A stretch of DNA of 64,000 bases from Myxococcales bacterium UBA1203 (GTDB lineage Bacteria; Myxococcota; Myxococcia; Myxococcales; UBA5297), in contig DBXV01000008.1 of NCBI GenBank assembly GCA_002309695.1, positions 47,843 through 111,842 of the forward strand, read 5' to 3'. The notes below the pieces were generated by a model. That model was given only the letters and a program-made list of their open reading frames with translations, did no database searches and had not been told where the DNA came from. Every line of letters starts with the position of its first letter. Positions within the stretch are counted from its first letter, which is position 1. Shown here piece after piece: positions 19,265 to 27,858 of the stretch. The position numbers and the translations under genes were made by a program.

Positions 19265-21446
19265 GTCAGGAACCGTGTTTTCACCTCTGGGGACGGCGGC
19301 GCTGGCCTCGGGGATGTTTGGCAGTGACAATCAGGCCGCCCTCGTCAGCCGGATTTCCGAGCGCCTGGCTGAGGCCTCGGAACGCCTGCGTGAAAGTCTG
19401 TCTGCCGCGTCTCCGGCCGATGCCAATGCCGTGATTGGCGAGGCCTGGTCGCTGGCGAGGCTGGAGAGCGATGCCGACAGCGCGGCGGCGGTTCTGTTTC
19501 TGGCGGCGGCCGTTCTGTCCGAGGAATCCCGGGGCGGAAGCTGCCTCCGTCTGGCACCGGCCGAACGCGATGGACTGGCGGCCCGGCTGCGCGCTGTCGG
19601 GGCGTCGGAGAAAGAGATGCTTCGGGCGCTTGCTCTTCTAGTGCATCTGACGGGCGAGGCCGCGCAGCAGGAGAATCTGCCCGAGGCCTGCGCGCTGGGG
19701 GTCTGGTCCGAGGCGAAAGAGGCTTCTGTTCTGCGGCGGCCTCTGCTGGCGGAGCAGGCAGCGCCGGGTGACTGGATTCTGTCTCTGGAGCGCACCCGCT
19801 GCCTCGAAGACGAATTGGCCGGCCTGATCTGCGGGCGCCTCGGGCGGCCTGCACCTCAGAATCAGCCGTTTCCCACCGCCGGACCTTTGGCTGCGAACAG
19901 CGAAAGCGATTCAGAGCGGCCGGGCGTCAGTTCTCTGGCCAATGCCGGTCAGCGCGAGGCCATTGGGCGCGTGCTGGAGGCGCTGGCGAGGTCGGATTCG
20001 GACGGGCGCGGCTCTCTGGTGGTCGTTACCGGCGGGCCGGGCACGGGCAAGACCTTCACAGTGGCGCAGCTCCTGAGGGCCATCCGCGAACACGCGGGGC
20101 TCAGAAAAATGCTCATCGACGGGAACGCCGTCCGCTTCACGGCGCCCACGGGCAAGGCCGCGGACCGCATGTTTGAGTCGATGAAGGCGGCGCTGAGTTC
20201 TTCGGAGGATGACCGGGCGCTGCTGACGTGGATTCAGAGCAGCGATGTGCGCCCTCAGACCATTCACCGCCTGCTGGGGGCCAATCCCCGTAGCGGCACA
20301 TTCCGCTTTCATCTGAGAAATCCCCTGCCTGCCCGGCTGGTCGTGGCGGACGAGGCCTCTATGGTGGGCGTGGCGCTCATGGACCGGCTGGTGAAGGCGG
20401 TTCCGCCGGACGCGGTGCTGGTCCTTCTGGGCGATGAGCATCAGCTGCCCTCGGTCGAGGCGGGAGCGGTGCTTCGCGACCTGTGCCGCCTGGATGACAT
20501 GCTCCGGGCGGCGCCTTCGTTCCCCGGAATACGGGTCCATCTGACAGAGAGCCGGCGGCAGAGCGGCGATGAGGCGGGGCAGCGGATTATCGGCGCGGCC
20601 GCGCGCATCAATGACGGTGAAATGCCCAGGCCGGAGGACATGCCGTCTCGGGATTCGGCCAGGGACGTGGAATTTTCGGGCGTGGAGCACCTCGGGCCGG
20701 AGGCGCTTGCTGACCTCTGCGGCATCTGGGCTCAGCGGTCCGTTTCGGGCGAAGACTACGGGAATCTGGTGACGCGGACGTATGCGCTGGCGAAGGACGG
20801 CGCGTTCAGCGCGGAGGCGCAGCAGGCGCTCATCCGGCTCTTTGCTCAGGTACAGAGCCGCATCGTTCTGTGTGCCACCCGTGTCCAGACGGCGCGCCTC
20901 AACAGCGATTTTCACAGGCGTCAGGTGCGGTTTCTGGACGGCTGTTCAAATTCAGGGAATGCCCTGTTCGGAAAGTTCGTTCCCGGCGAGCCGGTGATGA
21001 TGACGCGCAACGATGACGCGCGCGGCATCTTCAACGGCGACATGGGCGTCGTCCTGCGCGTCCGGCGCATGGGTGAGCGGAGCGGCCGTTTTCACGCGGT
21101 TTTCCGAACGGCGGGCGGCTTCCGCGCGTTCCTTCTGGGCGAGCTCTGGGACGACCTGGTCCACGCCTTCGCCATGACGGTCCACAAGTCTCAGGGCTCC
21201 GAATACCGGGACGTTGTCCTCGTGCTTCCCCAGTCGGCGGACTCGCCCCTTCTGTCCCGCGAGATTGTTTACACGGCGGTGACGCGGGCCAAGACGTCGG
21301 TGGTGGTGTGCGGAACGCGGGAATGCCTGGAGGCCGGCATAGGTCGGGTGAACGCGCGCAGCTCGGCGCTGGCGGAGCGGTGCCGGGCCCGGCTTCAGAC
21401 GGCGCTCGGCACCTCGGAAAAGACCCTGCCCGGCCGCGTGTCCTGA
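19251..21446 (+). CDS. recD: RecBCD enzyme subunit RecD (5'-3' helicase)
   Basis: The 731-residue product is a superfamily 1 helicase of the RecD class. Walker A GGPGTGKT is near 261-268, followed by FTAPTGKAADRM, the IHRLLG motif, VVADEASMVG (motif II), LLGDEHQLPSVEAGAVL (motif III) and, near the C-terminus, AMTVHKSQGSEYRDVVLV and YTAVTRAK (motifs V-VI). The ATG at 19251 lies inside the end of recB with GGAGGAG seven bases upstream, so it is translationally coupled. Gene order recC-recB-recD (E. coli has ptrA between recC and recB) completes a RecBCD enzyme for double-strand-break repair and degradation of foreign linear DNA. Confidence 0.95.
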   Translation: MGTPKSGTVFSPLGTAALASGMFGSDNQAALVSRISERLAEASERLRESLSAASPADANAVIGEAWSLARLESDADSAAAVLFLAAAVLSEESRGGSCLRLAPAERDGLAARLRAVGASEKEMLRALALLVHLTGEAAQQENLPEACALGVWSEAKEASVLRRPLLAEQAAPGDWILSLERTRCLEDELAGLICGRLGRPAPQNQPFPTAGPLAANSESDSERPGVSSLANAGQREAIGRVLEALARSDSDGRGSLVVVTGGPGTGKTFTVAQLLRAIREHAGLRKMLIDGNAVRFTAPTGKAADRMFESMKAALSSSEDDRALLTWIQSSDVRPQTIHRLLGANPRSGTFRFHLRNPLPARLVVADEASMVGVALMDRLVKAVPPDAVLVLLGDEHQLPSVEAGAVLRDLCRLDDMLRAAPSFPGIRVHLTESRRQSGDEAGQRIIGAAARINDGEMPRPEDMPSRDSARDVEFSGVEHLGPEALADLCGIWAQRSVSGEDYGNLVTRTYALAKDGAFSAEAQQALIRLFAQVQSRIVLCATRVQTARLNSDFHRRQVRFLDGCSNSGNALFGKFVPGEPVMMTRNDDARGIFNGDMGVVLRVRRMGERSGRFHAVFRTAGGFRAFLLGELWDDLVHAFAMTVHKSQGSEYRDVVLVLPQSADSPLLSREIVYTAVTRAKTSVVVCGTRECLEAGIGRVNARSSALAERCRARLQTALGTSEKTLPGRVS

Positions 21447-21461
21447 GGGGAGAAACAGCTA

Positions 21462-21499
21462 TCGACTCTCAGAGGGGTGCGGACTAGGGGGCCGCCCCC
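21462..21499 (+). promoter_or_regulatory. Predicted promoter of the Snf2 gene with almost no leader
   Basis: TCGACT (21462-21467), 17-bp spacer, TAGGGG (21485-21490), discriminator GCCGCCCCC (21491-21499), then the ATG at 21500. A start site 6-9 bases after the -10 would fall at or just before the ATG, predicting a leaderless or nearly leaderless mRNA. No Shine-Dalgarno sequence is visible. Confidence 0.45.
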
Positions 21500-24400
21500 A
21501 TGACTGAAGAGACACCGACGGATGAACTGTCAGACGAGCTGTCAGAAGAGTTTCTGAGATTCTTCGCCCGCCGCCTCCCCGCGTTTCGGGAATCCTGCCT
21601 TCCGGAGACGCTGGCCGGCGGCCGGAGAATCTTCGAGAAGGGGGGCGTCAGTGTCATCGCCGTCAATGACAAGGGGGCCGCCGCGCAGGTCGTCGGTGAG
21701 GACGAGTGTTCCTGCGCCGTCCGTGTCTCGTTCGAGAGCGGGGCATGGCGCTCCCGGTGCAGCTGCGCTGCGTGGGGGACCCGGGATGACCACTGCCGGC
21801 ATGTGGCCGCTCTGATTTGCCAGATTGAGGACATGAAGCGGGCCGCCACGGGATGTGCCGATTTCATTGGCCTGCCCGCGGAAGGGGACGACGGCGACGA
21901 GGCCGCGCGGAGCGACCGGAAGCGCACCGTGGAGCTGGCCACTGCCCGCGACTGGCTCGGGCTGACGACGACCAGCCATTCCTTTCGCTACGACATCGAC
22001 TTCCGGCCTGATTTTTCAGTGGCCGCCATGCGCCTCGACACGGGGGCGATCGCGTCGTCGGGCCGGCCGGTGCAGGTCAATGTCTTCCTCAACGGCGCCA
22101 CGCTTTCCCCGGAGGACCGCAAGGTCTTCGCCATCATGGCCTATGGGCTGCGCGACCCGGAGGGCTTCTACCATTTCACCCCGACCGCGGCCGGTTCTGT
22201 CCTGATGGCGCTGTCGGGCCGCTACGTGCGCATGGGCGCCCGGCCGATTGAGTTTGTCGCCTCTGAGGCGCGCCTCTTTGCCGAGGCCGGCGTTCAGGAC
22301 ACGACCCGCTCCCTGACGCTGCGGCTGAAAACCGATGAAGAGCTGCTGGCCATTGAGGCCGTGCGCTTTCTCTCGGAGATGCCCGTCTATGCCCTGCACG
22401 GCTCCTCGATTTACCGGGTGGAGACGCTGGCCTCTCTGGACCATCTGAAGCGCTGGCAGGCCCATTCGGTGCTTTCGCTGCCCCGCGAGGACGAGGGGCG
22501 CATCACCGAGGCCATGAATGCTCTGTGCGCGTTTGGCGTGGCCTTCGATTCCAGTGATGAAGGTCAGGGCGAGCCGCCCAGATTTTCGCTGGCGCTCGAC
22601 GGGGACGCCGAGACGATTCGCGCCCGCCTGGCCGTCCGCTACGGCCCTGTGGAGCTGCCGCTCTTCAAGACGGGTTCACAGACCCATGTCACGTCGGACG
22701 GCCGGCTGGTGCGCCGCGATGTGGATGCCGAGAAGGGCGCCATCGAAGCGCTGAAACGCGCCGGTTTTTCGCGCGACGGCCAGGGCTTTTCTGCCCGGGG
22801 CGACAAGGCCATCGAGGTCTGGGTTCACGGTATTCCCAAACTGCCCGCGAACTGGTCCTTCTACGGTCCCCGTCCGGCGGAAGTGGTGCGCCTGCGGACG
22901 CTGTCTCCGCGCCTGGCGGTGACGCTCAGCCGGAACAGCTGGTTCGATCTCGACATCTCGTTTGCTGACAGTGACCAGTCCGTGGACCTGGCTCAGGTTC
23001 GGAGCCTCATCGCCGCGGGCCGCCGGTACGTGCGGCTCTCTGACGGCTCCACGGGTGAGCTTCCCAGGACGCTGACCGAGCAGATCCGCCGCATTCTGGG
23101 CGAGACGGGGGCGGAGCCCGAGGGCGCGAAGATGACGCTGGCGCCCTACGAGGCCGCCGATGTGCAGAAGCTCATCGATGCTGTTCCGGACGCCAATGTG
23201 GACATCCGTCCCCGCGAGCTTCTGCGGACGCTGGCCGGTCTGGGGCCTGTCGAGGCGGAGGGTCTTCCCAGTGGGCTGAAAGCGGATCTGCGCGGCTATC
23301 AGAAGTCCGGCTTCGACTGGCTGGTGTTCCTGCACCGCTGCGGCATGGCGGGCGTCCTCGCCGATGACATGGGCCTGGGGAAGACGGTCCAGACACTGGC
23401 GCTGCTCCAGTGGGCCAAGGAGAACGGCGCGAAACTTCCGGCGCTGGTGGTCGCGCCCACGTCGGTCATCATCAACTGGCAGCGCGAGGCGGCCCGCTTT
23501 ACCCCCGGCCTGAAGACGCTGATTCTCGCGGGCACGGACCGGGAGAAGCTCCTGGGGACCATGAGCGGCTTCGATCTGGTTCTCGTCTCCTATGCCATCC
23601 TGCGCCGTGACGCCGAGCAGCTGCGCCGGCATCGGTTCAGCTACATCGTTCTGGACGAGGCCCAGCACGTGAAGAACCCCGCTTCTCTGGGAGCGCGCGT
23701 CGTGTCGTCACTTCAGGCGGAACATCGTCTGGCGCTGACGGGCACGCCCATCGAGAACCGTCTGTCGGACATCTGGTCCATCTTCCATCTGCTGATGCCC
23801 GGCTTTCTGGGCAGCGAGACCTCATTCCGCAACCGCTACGCCCGCCCCATCGAGGCGGACGGCAATGTGGATGTTCGGACGCGCCTCAGAAACAGGATTC
23901 GTCCCTTCATCCTTCGCAGGCTCAAGGAAGAGGTCGCCCGCGACCTGCCGCCCCGCACGGACACCATCATTCCCGTGGACCTGTCGCCGGGCCAGCAGGC
24001 TCTCTACAAGGACATGCTCAAGGTCGCCCGCGAGCGCGTGGAGTCGGTGGTCTCGATGGTCGGCCTGGAGAAGGCCCACATCAGCATTCTCTCCGAGCTC
24101 CTCCGGCTGCGTCAGATCTGCAACGACCCCCGGCTGCTCAAGATGCCTCCCGGAACGATGCTGCCGCCCAGCGCCAAGCTCGAAGCATTCGCCGAGCTCG
24201 TTCACAACCTCATCGACGAGGGCCACCGGGCGCTGGTTTTCAGCCAGTTCACCGAGATGCTGGCGATTCTCGTCGAGTGGGCCGACGCGGAGGGCATCCC
24301 CTACGAGTATCTCGACGGCTCCACCCGCAACCGACAGGAGCACATCGACCGCTTTAACTCCGTGGATGGCCCGCCCCTGTTTTTCATCAGCCTCAAGGCG

Positions 24401-24685
24401 GGCGGCACGGGCCTCAACCTGACCTACGCCGATTACGTGATTCACTACGACCCCTGGTGGAATCCGGCGGTCGAGGAGCAGGCCATCAACCGCGCCCACC
24501 GCATCGGCCAGGACAAGCCGGTGTTCAGCTATCGGCTCATCACGCAGGGCACGGTGGAGCAGAAAATCGTGGCTATGCAGGCCCGCAAGCAGCGTCTGGC
24601 CGAGGGTGTGATTTCCAGCGACGAGGAAATCGGCAAGCGGCTGACGGCGAAGGATCTGGCTGAGCTTTTCAGCGAGGCGTTTTAG
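21500..24685 (+). CDS. SWIM zinc-finger Snf2-family DEAD/H helicase
   Basis: The 1061-residue protein has an N-terminal SWIM zinc finger (Cys87 and Cys89 in RCSCAAW, then Cys and His in DHCRHVAAL near 101-104), a middle region of unassigned fold, and a C-terminal Snf2 ATPase. In the ATPase, ADDMGLGKT is at about 621-629 (Walker A), LDEAQH at 718-723, ALTGTPIENRLSDIWSIF (motif III), then the second RecA lobe with LVFSQFTEM, SLKAGGTGLNLT and INRAHRIGQ (motif VI). Such proteins remodel protein-DNA or RNA polymerase complexes (HepA/RapA-like); the exact role is unknown. It follows recD but has its own predicted promoter. Confidence 0.9.
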   Translation: MTEETPTDELSDELSEEFLRFFARRLPAFRESCLPETLAGGRRIFEKGGVSVIAVNDKGAAAQVVGEDECSCAVRVSFESGAWRSRCSCAAWGTRDDHCRHVAALICQIEDMKRAATGCADFIGLPAEGDDGDEAARSDRKRTVELATARDWLGLTTTSHSFRYDIDFRPDFSVAAMRLDTGAIASSGRPVQVNVFLNGATLSPEDRKVFAIMAYGLRDPEGFYHFTPTAAGSVLMALSGRYVRMGARPIEFVASEARLFAEAGVQDTTRSLTLRLKTDEELLAIEAVRFLSEMPVYALHGSSIYRVETLASLDHLKRWQAHSVLSLPREDEGRITEAMNALCAFGVAFDSSDEGQGEPPRFSLALDGDAETIRARLAVRYGPVELPLFKTGSQTHVTSDGRLVRRDVDAEKGAIEALKRAGFSRDGQGFSARGDKAIEVWVHGIPKLPANWSFYGPRPAEVVRLRTLSPRLAVTLSRNSWFDLDISFADSDQSVDLAQVRSLIAAGRRYVRLSDGSTGELPRTLTEQIRRILGETGAEPEGAKMTLAPYEAADVQKLIDAVPDANVDIRPRELLRTLAGLGPVEAEGLPSGLKADLRGYQKSGFDWLVFLHRCGMAGVLADDMGLGKTVQTLALLQWAKENGAKLPALVVAPTSVIINWQREAARFTPGLKTLILAGTDREKLLGTMSGFDLVLVSYAILRRDAEQLRRHRFSYIVLDEAQHVKNPASLGARVVSSLQAEHRLALTGTPIENRLSDIWSIFHLLMPGFLGSETSFRNRYARPIEADGNVDVRTRLRNRIRPFILRRLKEEVARDLPPRTDTIIPVDLSPGQQALYKDMLKVARERVESVVSMVGLEKAHISILSELLRLRQICNDPRLLKMPPGTMLPPSAKLEAFAELVHNLIDEGHRALVFSQFTEMLAILVEWADAEGIPYEYLDGSTRNRQEHIDRFNSVDGPPLFFISLKAGGTGLNLTYADYVIHYDPWWNPAVEEQAINRAHRIGQDKPVFSYRLITQGTVEQKIVAMQARKQRLAEGVISSDEEIGKRLTAKDLAELFSEAF

Positions 24686-24808
24686 CGAGTGTTTTTTCGG
24701 TTCCCGCCTGCCGGCTGCATTCCGGGCACGGCTCTTCTGGGAATTTCGTGTTGGGACAATGTTTTTTGACGGGCGCGCCGCCGGAAGGCGCACCTCGACG
24801 GAGCAGAT

Positions 24809-25807
24809 ATGCGCATCGGAGTGATTGGTGCCGGCGCTTTCGGAACAGCGCTGGCCTCTCTGCTGGTCGGCAACGGACACGACGTCCGCCTCTGGGTTCG
24901 CGAACCCGAGCTGGTGGGCATCATCAACAGCTCCCACGAGAACACGCTCTACCTGCCGGGCATCGTCCTGCCGCCGAACCTGAAGGCTGTGGGGCGGATG
25001 GAGGACGCCGCCGACGGCGCTGAGCTGATTCTTCTGGCTGTGCCGTCTCATTTTCTGCGCGCCACTGCTGCCGCTCTCGCGCCTGCCATGCCCTGGAACA
25101 TTCCCGTGGTGACGGTGGCCAAAGGCATCGAGAACGGGACGCTGCTGACCATGAGCGAGGTTCTCGAGGACGTGCTGCCCGTGGAGCGCCATCCCTACAT
25201 CGCCATCGTCTCCGGGCCGTCCTTCGCGCGCGAAGTGGCCATGGGACAGCCGACTTCGGTGACTGTTGCCGCCCGCTGGGACCGCATCGCGCGCATCGTC
25301 CAGACGACGTTCTCGTCCGACACCTTCCGCGTTTACACGTCCTACGACCTCATCGGCGTTCAATACGGCGGCGCGCTCAAGAACGTGATTGCGATTGCCG
25401 CCGGCGCTGCCGAGGGGCTGGGACTGGGCTTTGACGCGCGGGCGGCGCTCATCACGCGGGGACTGGCAGAAATCACCCGCGCGGCGGTCCATCGCGGCGC
25501 CAATCCGCTGACGCTCTCCGGGCTCTCCGGCATGGGTGATCTGGTGCTGACCTGCACCGGGGCGCTGTCCCGCAACCGCGAGCTGGGCTTTGCCCTGGGG
25601 CAGGGCAAGTCGCTGGAAGAGATTCAGAAAAACCGCCTGAGCGTGGTGGAGGGCGTGTTCACCGCGCGCAGCGCCAATCAGCTGGCCGACAAGTACGGCA
25701 TCGACATGCCCATTTCCCGGGGCGTCTATCGGTGCCTGTTTGAGGGGCAGACGATTCAGGCCGCGAAGGACGACCTCCTGGGCCGGGCACTCAAGAGCGA
25801 GCTTTGA
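24809..25807 (+). CDS. gpsA: Glycerol-3-phosphate dehydrogenase [NAD(P)+]
   Basis: The 332-residue protein starts MRIGVIGAGAFGTALA, the Rossmann dinucleotide motif of GpsA. It contains VTVAKGIENGTL, SGPSFAREVA, the catalytic-Lys region GGALKNVIAIAAG and SGMGDLVLTCTG. It reduces dihydroxyacetone phosphate to sn-glycerol 3-phosphate, the backbone of all phospholipids. ATG at 24809 follows GGAG six bases upstream. The next gene starts 39 bases downstream with a strong ribosome site, so the two are probably cotranscribed. The 123-base gap upstream shows no convincing promoter. Confidence 0.95.
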   Translation: MRIGVIGAGAFGTALASLLVGNGHDVRLWVREPELVGIINSSHENTLYLPGIVLPPNLKAVGRMEDAADGAELILLAVPSHFLRATAAALAPAMPWNIPVVTVAKGIENGTLLTMSEVLEDVLPVERHPYIAIVSGPSFAREVAMGQPTSVTVAARWDRIARIVQTTFSSDTFRVYTSYDLIGVQYGGALKNVIAIAAGAAEGLGLGFDARAALITRGLAEITRAAVHRGANPLTLSGLSGMGDLVLTCTGALSRNRELGFALGQGKSLEEIQKNRLSVVEGVFTARSANQLADKYGIDMPISRGVYRCLFEGQTIQAAKDDLLGRALKSEL

Positions 25808-25846
25808 TTCGGGCTGCGCGGAACGGACGATTCAGGAGGAAACGGG

Positions 25847-27496
25847 ATGCCATCCGGCGATGAGGCGTTGAGGAATTGGCAGGAGAAGGTTCTGGCAAAG
25901 GCGCTGGAAAAAGCGCCGGAGCGCCGGGATGAATTTCGGAACGACTCGGGCATCCCCATTCCCCGGGTGGCGCTGCCGGCCGAAGTCGATGCCGACTATC
26001 TGGAAAAGCTCGGATTTCCCGGCCAGTTCCCGTTCACGCGCGGCATCCAGCCCACCATGTATCGGGGGCGCCTGTGGACCATGCGGCAGTACGCCGGCTT
26101 CTCCACGGCCGAGGCATCCAACGCCCGCTACCGCTATCTGCTCTCTCAGGGGACGACGGGCCTGTCGGTGGCTTTCGACCTGCCGACGCAGCTGGGGCTC
26201 GATTCGGACCACCCCATGAGCCTGGGCGAGGTGGGCAAAGTCGGCGTGGCTGTCGATACGCTGGCCGACGCGGAGACGCTGTTTCGGGACATCCCTCTGG
26301 ACAAGGTCTCCACCTCAATGACCATCAACGCGCCCGCCGCCGTGCTGCTCGCCATGTATGTGGCTGTGGCGGAGAAGCAGGGCGTGCCGTCGGCCGTTCT
26401 CAAGGGCACCATCCAGAATGACATCCTCAAGGAGTACGCGGCCCGCGGGACCTATATCTTTCCGCCCCGGCCGAGCCTGCGGCTGACCACGGACATCTTC
26501 GCGTGGTGCGAGAGGGAGACGCCCAAGTTCAACACCATCTCCATCTCGGGCTACCACATCCGCGAGGCCGGCTCGACGGCGGTGGAGGAGGTGGCTTTCA
26601 CGCTGGCCGATGCCATCGCCTATGTGGAAGCCGCCGTCAGCAGAGGCCTTCAGGTGGACGAGTTTGCCCCGCGCCTCGCCTTTTTTTTCAACTGCACCAG
26701 CGACCTCTTCGGCGAGGTGGCCAAGTTCAGGGCGGCCCGGCGCATGTGGGCGCGCATCATGCGCGACAGGTTTGGCGCCAAAAATCCCAAGAGCCAGATG
26801 CTGCGCTTCCACACTCAGACGGCGGGCCACACGCTGACCGCCCAGCAGAGCGACAACAACATCGTCCGGGTGGCGCTTCAGGCTCTGGCCGCGGTTCTGG
26901 GCGGCACTCAGTCGCTGCACACCAATTCGCGGGACGAGGCGCTTTCGCTGCCGACCGAGGATTCCGTCCGCACAGCCCTGCGCACACAGCAGATTATCGC
27001 CTTTGAGACGGGCGCCGCCGACAGCGTGGACCCTCTGGGCGGCTCCTGGCTTGTGGAGTCGCTGACCGACCGCATCGAAAAGGAAGCCGGTGAGCTCATC
27101 CAGCTCATCGATGACGCGGGAGGAATGGCGGCGGCGATTGAGTCCGGCTTCGTCCAGCGGCGCATCGAGGAATCTGCTTACAAGGCGCAGTGCGCTGTCG
27201 AGAGCGGCGGCAAGGTCATCGTGGGCGTCAACCAGTTCGTCATCGATGAGGAAGAGCGGCCGCGTGGCCTGTTCCGCGTGGACCCGGGTGTCGAGAAGGC
27301 TCAGACGGACAAGCTGCGTTCCGTCAGGCAGTCGCGCGATGCCGAAAGTGTGGCGCGGTGCCTCCGTCAGCTCCGGGAGGCGGCCCAAAGCGACGCGAAC
27401 CTGATGCCGCCGGTATTGGACGCCGTGCGCGCCTACTGTTCCATCGGAGAGATTTGCGGCTGCCTCAAAGAGGTCTTCGGCGAGTTTCGGGCCTGA
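25847..27496 (+). CDS. mcmA1: Methylmalonyl-CoA mutase, large (catalytic) subunit
   Basis: The 549-residue protein carries only the TIM-barrel catalytic domain of the acyl-CoA mutases. It interconverts (R)-methylmalonyl-CoA and succinyl-CoA with coenzyme B12. The substrate-specificity residues favour methylmalonyl-CoA over isobutyryl-CoA: Tyr82 in [14 protein letters not shown] and Arg212 in [10 protein letters not shown], where isobutyryl-CoA mutases have Phe and Gln. The catalytic His237 is in [10 protein letters not shown]. There is no C-terminal DxHxxG B12-binding domain, so a separate small subunit must exist; it is not in the window. The start has AGGAGG eight bases upstream. An ethylmalonyl-CoA mutase is less likely. 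Confidence 0.88.
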   Translation: MPSGDEALRNWQEKVLAKALEKAPERRDEFRNDSGIPIPRVALPAEVDADYLEKLGFPGQFPFTRGIQPTMYRGRLWTMRQYAGFSTAEASNARYRYLLSQGTTGLSVAFDLPTQLGLDSDHPMSLGEVGKVGVAVDTLADAETLFRDIPLDKVSTSMTINAPAAVLLAMYVAVAEKQGVPSAVLKGTIQNDILKEYAARGTYIFPPRPSLRLTTDIFAWCERETPKFNTISISGYHIREAGSTAVEEVAFTLADAIAYVEAAVSRGLQVDEFAPRLAFFFNCTSDLFGEVAKFRAARRMWARIMRDRFGAKNPKSQMLRFHTQTAGHTLTAQQSDNNIVRVALQALAAVLGGTQSLHTNSRDEALSLPTEDSVRTALRTQQIIAFETGAADSVDPLGGSWLVESLTDRIEKEAGELIQLIDDAGGMAAAIESGFVQRRIEESAYKAQCAVESGGKVIVGVNQFVIDEEERPRGLFRVDPGVEKAQTDKLRSVRQSRDAESVARCLRQLREAAQSDANLMPPVLDAVRAYCSIGEICGCLKEVFGEFRA

Positions 27497-27540
27497 GCCA
27501 AAGCGCGGCGTCAGAGGCGTCTGGACTCCCAAATTTTCCC

Positions 27541-27576
27541 TTGACTCTGGAGGGCCCGGCGACTAGAGGGCCGCCC
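27541..27576 (+). promoter_or_regulatory. Predicted promoter of the initiator tRNA gene
   Basis: TTGACT (27541-27546), exact 17-bp spacer, TAGAGG (27564-27569), discriminator GCCGCCC (27570-27576). It ends 22 bases before the mature tRNA and is the clearest example of the promoter form seen across this window. Confidence 0.6.
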
Positions 27577-27598
27577 GTTTTTTTGAAGGACCTCGTGT

Positions 27599-27672
<74 letters not shown>

Positions 27673-27677
27673 TTCCC

Positions 27678-27709
27678 AAAGCCCTGCCGGTTTCGGCAGG
27701 GCTTTTTTT
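27678..27709 (+). terminator. Intrinsic terminator after tRNA-fMet
   Basis: Stem AAAGCCCTGCC (27678-27688) pairs with GGCAGGGCTTT (27695-27705), followed by a T-run. It lies five bases after the tRNA. Confidence 0.92.
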
Positions 27710-27780
27710 ATTGGTCCGGCTTGATTCAGCACCGTCTGTCCGCCTGTGCCGTGAGTTCCCTGTCATGGGGGCGAAAAGCC

Positions 27781-27816
27781 GTGGACTGACCATGGGTTTG
27801 GGTTAGAGGGCCGCCC
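27781..27816 (+). promoter_or_regulatory. Predicted promoter of the membrane-protein/rodA/xseA unit
   Basis: GTGGAC (27781-27786), 17-bp spacer, TAGAGG (27804-27809), discriminator GCCGCCC (27810-27816). The -10 and discriminator are identical to those of the initiator tRNA promoter. It gives a leader of about 40 bases. Confidence 0.5.
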
Positions 27817-27858
27817 TCCCGGCGGGGATGGGCCCGTGCCGGAATCCGGAGCCTCCCC

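Noticed and set aside
15272..19330. Minus-strand open frame of 1352 codons opposite recB
   Set aside because: Striking length, but recB is certain by its helicase and nuclease motifs and the antisense translation is Arg/Pro/Gly/His-rich without domains.
10666..24685. recCBD plus Snf2 as a defence island
   Set aside because: RecBCD does degrade foreign DNA, but the genes are flanked by housekeeping genes, share their composition apart from the local dip, and no phage-specific or toxin-antitoxin component is present.
24741..24780. Promoter for gpsA
   Set aside because: TTTGAC before GGGCGCGCC resembles the shared form, but no acceptable -35 lies 16-19 bases upstream.
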